Position numbers and translations under genes: made by a program. From DATGZX01 sp035296965 (GTDB lineage Bacteria > Planctomycetota > Planctomycetia > Gemmatales > Gemmataceae): a stretch of DNA of 19,837 nt. The notes beneath the pieces are model-generated. The model was not told the origin of the DNA and did not search any database. It saw only the letters and a program-made list of their open reading frames with translations. Shown here piece by piece: positions 16,664 to 19,837 of this stretch (positions within the stretch are counted from its first letter, which is position 1; each line of letters opens with the position of its first letter). The DNA lies in contig DATGZX010000239.1 in NCBI GenBank assembly GCA_035296965.1, positions 1 to 19,837 on the forward strand, in the 5' to 3' direction.

Positions 16664-16700
16664 GAACCCCTTCAGAGGTGCTTCGGGTTCGTTTTGTTTT
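16664..16700 (+). terminator. Probable terminator after the giant gene
   Basis: GAACCC (16664-16669) and GGGTTC (16685-16690) form a 6-bp stem with a 15-nt loop. GTTTTGTTTT follows. It lies 46 bp after the giant gene's stop. The stem is short, but its position and the U-rich tail fit. Confidence 0.5.
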
Positions 16701-16778
16701 CACAGATGCATTTTCTCTCCCCGCCCACGCAGCCACTGGTTATCATAAGGCATCAACCGCTCGACACGGGTACTTACT

Positions 16779-16783
16779 GGAGG
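16779..16783 (+). promoter_or_regulatory. Ribosome binding site fixing the start at 16792
   Basis: GGAGG lies 8 nt before ATG 16792. The upstream in-frame ATG at 16678 lies inside the probable terminator and would add 38 residues unlike the family. Confidence 0.7.
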
Positions 16784-16791
16784 TCGGACTG

Positions 16792-17712
16792 ATGCCGGAT
16801 TATGCAGTCGTCGCCACGTGGCCTTTCGGAATGAGCGCGGTGAAGACCGCAGCGGAGCTACTGCAGCAAGGCAAACCTGCCCTGGATGCAGCACTTGCCG
16901 GAGCACAGGTTGTCGAGGACGACCCCAAGATTCATTCCGTCGGTTTCGCGGGCTTGGCCAACGCGATCGGCACGGTTCAGCTCGATGCCTGCGTCATGGA
17001 TGGGCACACGCTTGGCTGCGGTGCTGTGGCCGGCGTCGAGAATGTCCGCCATCCCGCAGCGCTTGCCCGGCGCGTGATGGAAAAGACGCCGCACGTTTTG
17101 CTGGTTGGCGAAGGGGCCCGTCTGTTCGCGGTGCAGCAGGGTTTTGCCCTGGAGACGTTGAATACCTCGGAGAGTGTGGCGGAGTGGGAGAAGCTACGCG
17201 AGCGCCGGCGCGGCCGCCGTGCCGACGCCCCCGCCCTGGAGCACCCAAACCCGCGGACCACCGACCACGACACGATTGCCGTGCTTGCCCGCGACCAGAA
17301 AGGCTCCCTCGGCGGCGTCTGCACTACCTCGGGTCTGGCCCTGAAATTGCCCGGCCGGGTGGGTGATTCGCCTCTCATCGGCCACGGTCTTTACGTGGAT
17401 AACACCGCCGGCGCCGCCGGCGCGACCGGTGTTGGCGAAGAGGTGATCCGCATTTGCGGCAGCCTGCTGATCGTCGAAGCTATGCGCGCCGGCCGCAGTG
17501 TGCAGGAGGCCTGTGAGTTGGCGGTCCGCAAGGTCAACCGCGTCGCCACGCAGCGTGGCGTGCACCCTGCCAGCGTCGCCTTCTTGGCACTAGATCCACA
17601 TGGCAGGGTCGGCGCTGCCTGCACCGAACGAACCGGCTTTCAGTATGCAGTCGCCCGGCCGGGCAAAGTGGAATTGATCAAGGCGCCCGAAATCGGCATC
17701 GGTAGCCAATGA
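16792..17712 (+). CDS. N4-(beta-N-acetylglucosaminyl)-L-asparaginase (glycosylasparaginase), Ntn hydrolase
   Basis: A 306-aa proenzyme of the glycosylasparaginase/isoaspartyl-peptidase family. Known members cleave themselves before a Thr that becomes the N-terminal nucleophile, then hydrolyse the GlcNAc-Asn link or beta-aspartyl/Asn amides. Visible signature: DHDTIAVL with the nucleophile Thr161. After it come GRVGDSPLIGHG (substrate-binding Arg189 and Asp192), YVDNTAGAAGATGVGE (family TG-x-G-[DE] loop) and GRVGAACTERTGF near the end. The alpha part (1-160) contains GFAGLANAIGTVQLDACVMD and GCGAVAGVENVRHPAALAR. Length is normal. No signal peptide is seen, so it should be cytoplasmic, whereas many bacterial relatives are periplasmic. 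It stands alone, flanked by the giant surface gene and the convergent motA. The exact substrate (glyco-Asn or isoaspartyl peptide) cannot be read from sequence. Confidence 0.9.
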   Translation: MPDYAVVATWPFGMSAVKTAAELLQQGKPALDAALAGAQVVEDDPKIHSVGFAGLANAIGTVQLDACVMDGHTLGCGAVAGVENVRHPAALARRVMEKTPHVLLVGEGARLFAVQQGFALETLNTSESVAEWEKLRERRRGRRADAPALEHPNPRTTDHDTIAVLARDQKGSLGGVCTTSGLALKLPGRVGDSPLIGHGLYVDNTAGAAGATGVGEEVIRICGSLLIVEAMRAGRSVQEACELAVRKVNRVATQRGVHPASVAFLALDPHGRVGAACTERTGFQYAVARPGKVELIKAPEIGIGSQ

Positions 17713-17866
17713 GTCCCGCCGACTTTCATTTCCCTCTCAAAATGATTCCCGAAAAGTGTCGTAAAGTGCTTGCGCCTCCGACGTGGGGGACCGCCGACCC
17801 TCATGCAGGGAGATGGGTCCGCAGGAGCCATGACGAGGTACCTCATCGACCGGTGCGTGCCAGAGG

Positions 17867-18640
17867 TTAGGCGGCGGAGCGTTCTTCGCTGGCGCGGGCT
17901 TTGGGCGCGAGGAATGCCTGGAGTTTCGTTTTCATCTCGCGTGGGGATTCTCCCTCGACCAGAGCGGCCAGGCCGCGGATCATCAACTCGCGCAACAACG
18001 ACTCTTCCTTGTTGCGCGTCTCCAACTTCCCTGCCAGAGGCAGGTAGATGAGGTTGGCCACGAAGGCTCCGTAGAATGTCGTCACCATGGCGACGGCCAT
18101 CCCCGCTCCGATCTTCGACGGGTCGTCCAGCTCATGAAGCATTTGAATGAGGCCGATCAAGGTACCCACCATGCCGAAGGCCGGCAGGGAGGCGCCCAAC
18201 TGATCGAAGATCTTCTTGCCCGTGGTGTGGCGTTCCTGGATGTATTGCATCTCGATATTCAAGACCTCCTCGAGCTTCTCCTTGGGCGTGCCGTCGATCA
18301 CCATTTCCAAGCCGCGCACCAAGAAGGGATCCTTGATATCCGCGATGCGCTTTTCCAGCGCCAGCAAGCCGTCGCGGCGGGCGAGCATGGCAAGTTCTGT
18401 CAGACGGCCGATCTCCTCCTTGGGGTCGGGAAGCTTGAAGAGAAAGCAATGCTTGACGACGCCGAACGCGCCCAGCGCTTTCTTCATCGGGAACATGATG
18501 AACACTGCAGCGGTCGAGCCGCCGAAGGCCACCATGGCGCCGGGGAGGTCGATGAAATCGGTGAGGCTGCCATGCATCATGATCGCGGCGCTGATGAAGC
18601 CGAAGCCCAGGATGAAACCCAGCAGCGTTCCAATATCCAT
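17867..18640 (-). CDS. motA: Flagellar motor stator protein MotA
   Basis: A 257-aa MotA-family stator subunit. With MotB it forms the ion channel that drives flagellar rotation in the inner membrane. It has four membrane helices: two near the N-terminus (about 5-22 and 33-50) and two after the cytoplasmic loop (about 152-170 and 180-203). The loop holds LARRDGLLALEKRI, matching the charged Arg/Glu segment that contacts the rotor protein FliG (R88/R89, E96). Pro153 (SLPAFGMVGTLIGL) and Pro201 (NLIYLPLAGKLE) match the conserved channel prolines. AAGGGG lies about 6 nt before the ATG. It is divergent from flgB across 545 bp. No motB follows: the next 154 bp downstream are non-coding and then the convergent asparaginase gene ends. 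ExbB/TolQ-type proteins are related, but length and the loop favour MotA. Confidence 0.93.
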   Translation of the reverse strand: MDIGTLLGFILGFGFISAAIMMHGSLTDFIDLPGAMVAFGGSTAAVFIMFPMKKALGAFGVVKHCFLFKLPDPKEEIGRLTELAMLARRDGLLALEKRIADIKDPFLVRGLEMVIDGTPKEKLEEVLNIEMQYIQERHTTGKKIFDQLGASLPAFGMVGTLIGLIQMLHELDDPSKIGAGMAVAMVTTFYGAFVANLIYLPLAGKLETRNKEESLLRELMIRGLAALVEGESPREMKTKLQAFLAPKARASEERSAA

Positions 18641-19185
18641 AGCTACCCCTTAAACCTGATCGGCAGACTCCTCGGGCGGGAAGGCCGCGTTGCCCTGCGT
18701 CCCGCCGAACTCCTCCGGGCGCTCCGACACCCGTGAGATCCGGTTCGCGTCCGGGCAGCTCGCCTGGCCGCGCAGGACTGCGTTATGATCTGTCAACCTT
18801 GGTAGGCAATGGTGACCGGCTTGGTCGTTCAGCTCCGTGCCGCGGAAGTGCGTTGCACCCCGCCACCGAGCACGGCTAGCGCTATAAGCCAAACTACCTA
18901 TAATGCCACCCTCCCGAAAAACCTAGCTCATCCGTTTTTTCCAGTCAACCGAATCATCGCAGTCTACCAATAACTCACTCCATGAAGAGCAGGGCGACGA
19001 CGGTCGCGGCGCAGCACTTTTCATTTCGGAGTTGGAAGTTCCTGGGACAGATGAGCATGTCGGCGCGGGCAGGTCCTGCCGAGCTGCCGTCCGCAAGACA
19101 TTGGCACGAGGCCGTCCGGTTGAGCGGATTTGCGCAACGGCGTTCTCTCTTAAATCGCGAAACCGTTACAGCCGATACAACCATC
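18641..19185. other. Divergent intergenic region between motA and flgB
   Basis: 545 bp without a gene I can support. The flgB frame stays open back to 18982, but that part does not resemble FlgB. A GCCGATCA box on the minus strand (18664-18657) resembles a sigma28 -10 element 16 nt before the motA ATG, but has no TAAA at the right distance. A perfect TATAAT occurs on the plus strand at 18899-18904 without a recognisable -35. Confidence 0.4.
19151..19178 (+). promoter_or_regulatory. Sigma28 (FliA)-like promoter of flgB
   Basis: TAAA (19151-19154) is followed by 16 bp and GCCGATAC (19171-19178). The known flagellar sigma28 consensus is TAAA-N15-GCCGATAA, so this has one changed base in the -10 element and a spacer 1 bp longer. 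The expected start falls at or within about 2 nt of the flgB ATG. Confidence 0.5.
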
Positions 19186-19545
19186 ATGGACGTTCAAGCT
19201 TCCCAACTTCAGGTGCTGAGCAAGCTGCTGGACGTGGCGAACCTGAGGCATCGCGTTATTGCCCAGAACATAGCCAACGTCAACACCCCAGGCTATCACC
19301 GGCTGGGTGTCTCGTTTGAGGAAGCTTTTACCAAGAAGCTCGGTACCGCTCCCGCGCAGGAACTCAGCGCCATCGAACCTAAAGTGCTGGAGACAGGGGG
19401 CGGCGCGCCACGTGCGGACGGCAACGATGTCGACATGGATGCCGAGATGGGACGTTTGACCAAGAATGCACTTCTGCACAACATGTTCACGCAGATACTG
19501 GCCGGCAACGTCGCAACGATGCGCAGTGCCATTACGGGACGCTAG
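19186..19545 (+). CDS. flgB: Flagellar basal-body rod protein FlgB
   Basis: A 119-aa proximal rod subunit, exported by the flagellar type III apparatus and assembled in the periplasm between the MS ring and the distal rod. The N-terminal rod signature is clear: LRHRVIAQNIANVNTPGYHR (residues about 28-47). The C-terminal helix (MGRLTKNALLHNMFTQILAG) matches the family pattern 'M..L..N...y....q.l'. The start at 19186 fits FlgB N-termini. The upstream in-frame ATG (18982) would add 68 residues not expected in the family. No Shine-Dalgarno sequence lies before 19186, and a sigma28-like promoter ends 7 nt before it, so the mRNA may be leaderless. flgC follows after 58 bp in the same direction. Confidence 0.93.
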   Translation: MDVQASQLQVLSKLLDVANLRHRVIAQNIANVNTPGYHRLGVSFEEAFTKKLGTAPAQELSAIEPKVLETGGGAPRADGNDVDMDAEMGRLTKNALLHNMFTQILAGNVATMRSAITGR

Positions 19546-19603
19546 CAATTAGCAGGGCCAGGCACTTGCTAGCAGACCGATCCTTGCTACGGGGGAAGGC
19601 AGC

Positions 19604-19837
19604 ATGAATTTCGATGACATGATGAATGCTGCCAACATCAGCGCCTCCGGCCTGTCGGCCGAGCGGTTGCGGATGGAAGTCGTCGCCAACAATATTGCCA
19701 ATGCCAATTCCACGCGCACGCCGGGAGGCGGTCCCTTTCGGCGGCAGGATGTCGTTTTTGCGACCGTGCTCAATGACCACTTGCGGGGCGCCGGGGCCGG
19801 CCGGCTCAACCTGGGGGGCGTCCAGGCAGTGGACGTC
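19604..19837 (+). CDS. flgC: Flagellar basal-body rod protein FlgC, N-terminal part (cut by the right edge)
   Basis: 78 codons run from ATG 19604 to the window end without a stop. GGGGGAAGG just upstream is a strong ribosome binding site, unlike flgB. The rod-protein signature is clear: ISASGLSAERLRMEVVANNI followed by ANANSTRTPGGGPFRRQDVV, the FlgC form of the 'NIANxxTPGY' block with TPGGGPFRRQ in place of TPGY. FlgC is a proximal rod protein about 130-150 aa long, so roughly half is present. It forms an operon with flgB. Confidence 0.93.
   Translation, partial: MNFDDMMNAANISASGLSAERLRMEVVANNIANANSTRTPGGGPFRRQDVVFATVLNDHLRGAGAGRLNLGGVQAVDV

Noticed and set aside
19101..19115. Possible sigma54 promoter (TTGGCACGA) upstream of flgB
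   Set aside because: The -24 element matches, but the -12 position reads TC instead of the invariant GC at the required spacing.
1..19837. CRISPR arrays, rRNA genes or complete insertion sequences
   Set aside because: I saw no regularly spaced repeats, no rRNA signatures and no transposase genes with terminal inverted repeats in the window.

Overview
The window looks like chromosomal DNA of a motile planctomycete. I infer this from gene families, not from any search. The pointers are a giant secreted protein with the planctomycete-type N-terminal motif LEQLEDRCLLS and a C-terminal DUF4214-like region, a membrane-anchored Ser/Thr kinase of the type common in the phylum, and flagellar genes (motA, flgB, flgC) in high-GC DNA. 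A genus cannot be assigned.

Left part (1-2207): the left edge carries the 5' 422 codons of a tyrosine integrase on the minus strand, running off the window. It reads away from the 3' end of a tRNA-Lys(CUU) gene. This is the usual layout of an integrative element in a tRNA gene, with the element lying to the left. The integrase has the first catalytic Arg but no HxxR box within the next 196 residues. Where that box is expected it has a Cys-started insert that resembles an intein N-terminus. An 18-bp perfect palindrome lies just upstream of the integrase start. Between tRNA-Lys and a tRNA-Glu(CUC) lies a remnant of an efflux adaptor (HlyD/RND membrane-fusion) gene. Both tRNA genes have good sigma70-like promoters.

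Centre-left (2253-7180): a Ser/Thr kinase with a C-terminal membrane anchor (minus strand) is divergent from a plus-strand cluster of four membrane-anchored proteins. The first three are paralogous at the N-terminus: a signal-anchor beginning with GK-x-L-x-x-LN, then Y27/R30/W33. Their extracytoplasmic parts are different and largely helical. The fourth is a 93-aa single-pass, proline-rich protein. A rho-independent terminator closes the cluster. The cluster is probably an envelope complex of unknown function.

Centre-right (7181-16700): a strong promoter is followed immediately by a 12-bp perfect hairpin and an apparently non-coding leader of about 490 nt. After this comes a 2914-aa surface or secreted protein with two BNR-type propeller regions, two P (proprotein convertase) domains, Ig-like modules and a DUF4214-type C-terminus.

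Right part (16792-19837): a glycosylasparaginase-type Ntn hydrolase (plus) converges on motA (minus). motA is divergent from flgB-flgC (plus; flgC is cut by the window edge). flgB has a sigma28-like promoter so close to its ATG that the mRNA would be essentially leaderless, and it has no Shine-Dalgarno sequence. motA has no motB beside it.
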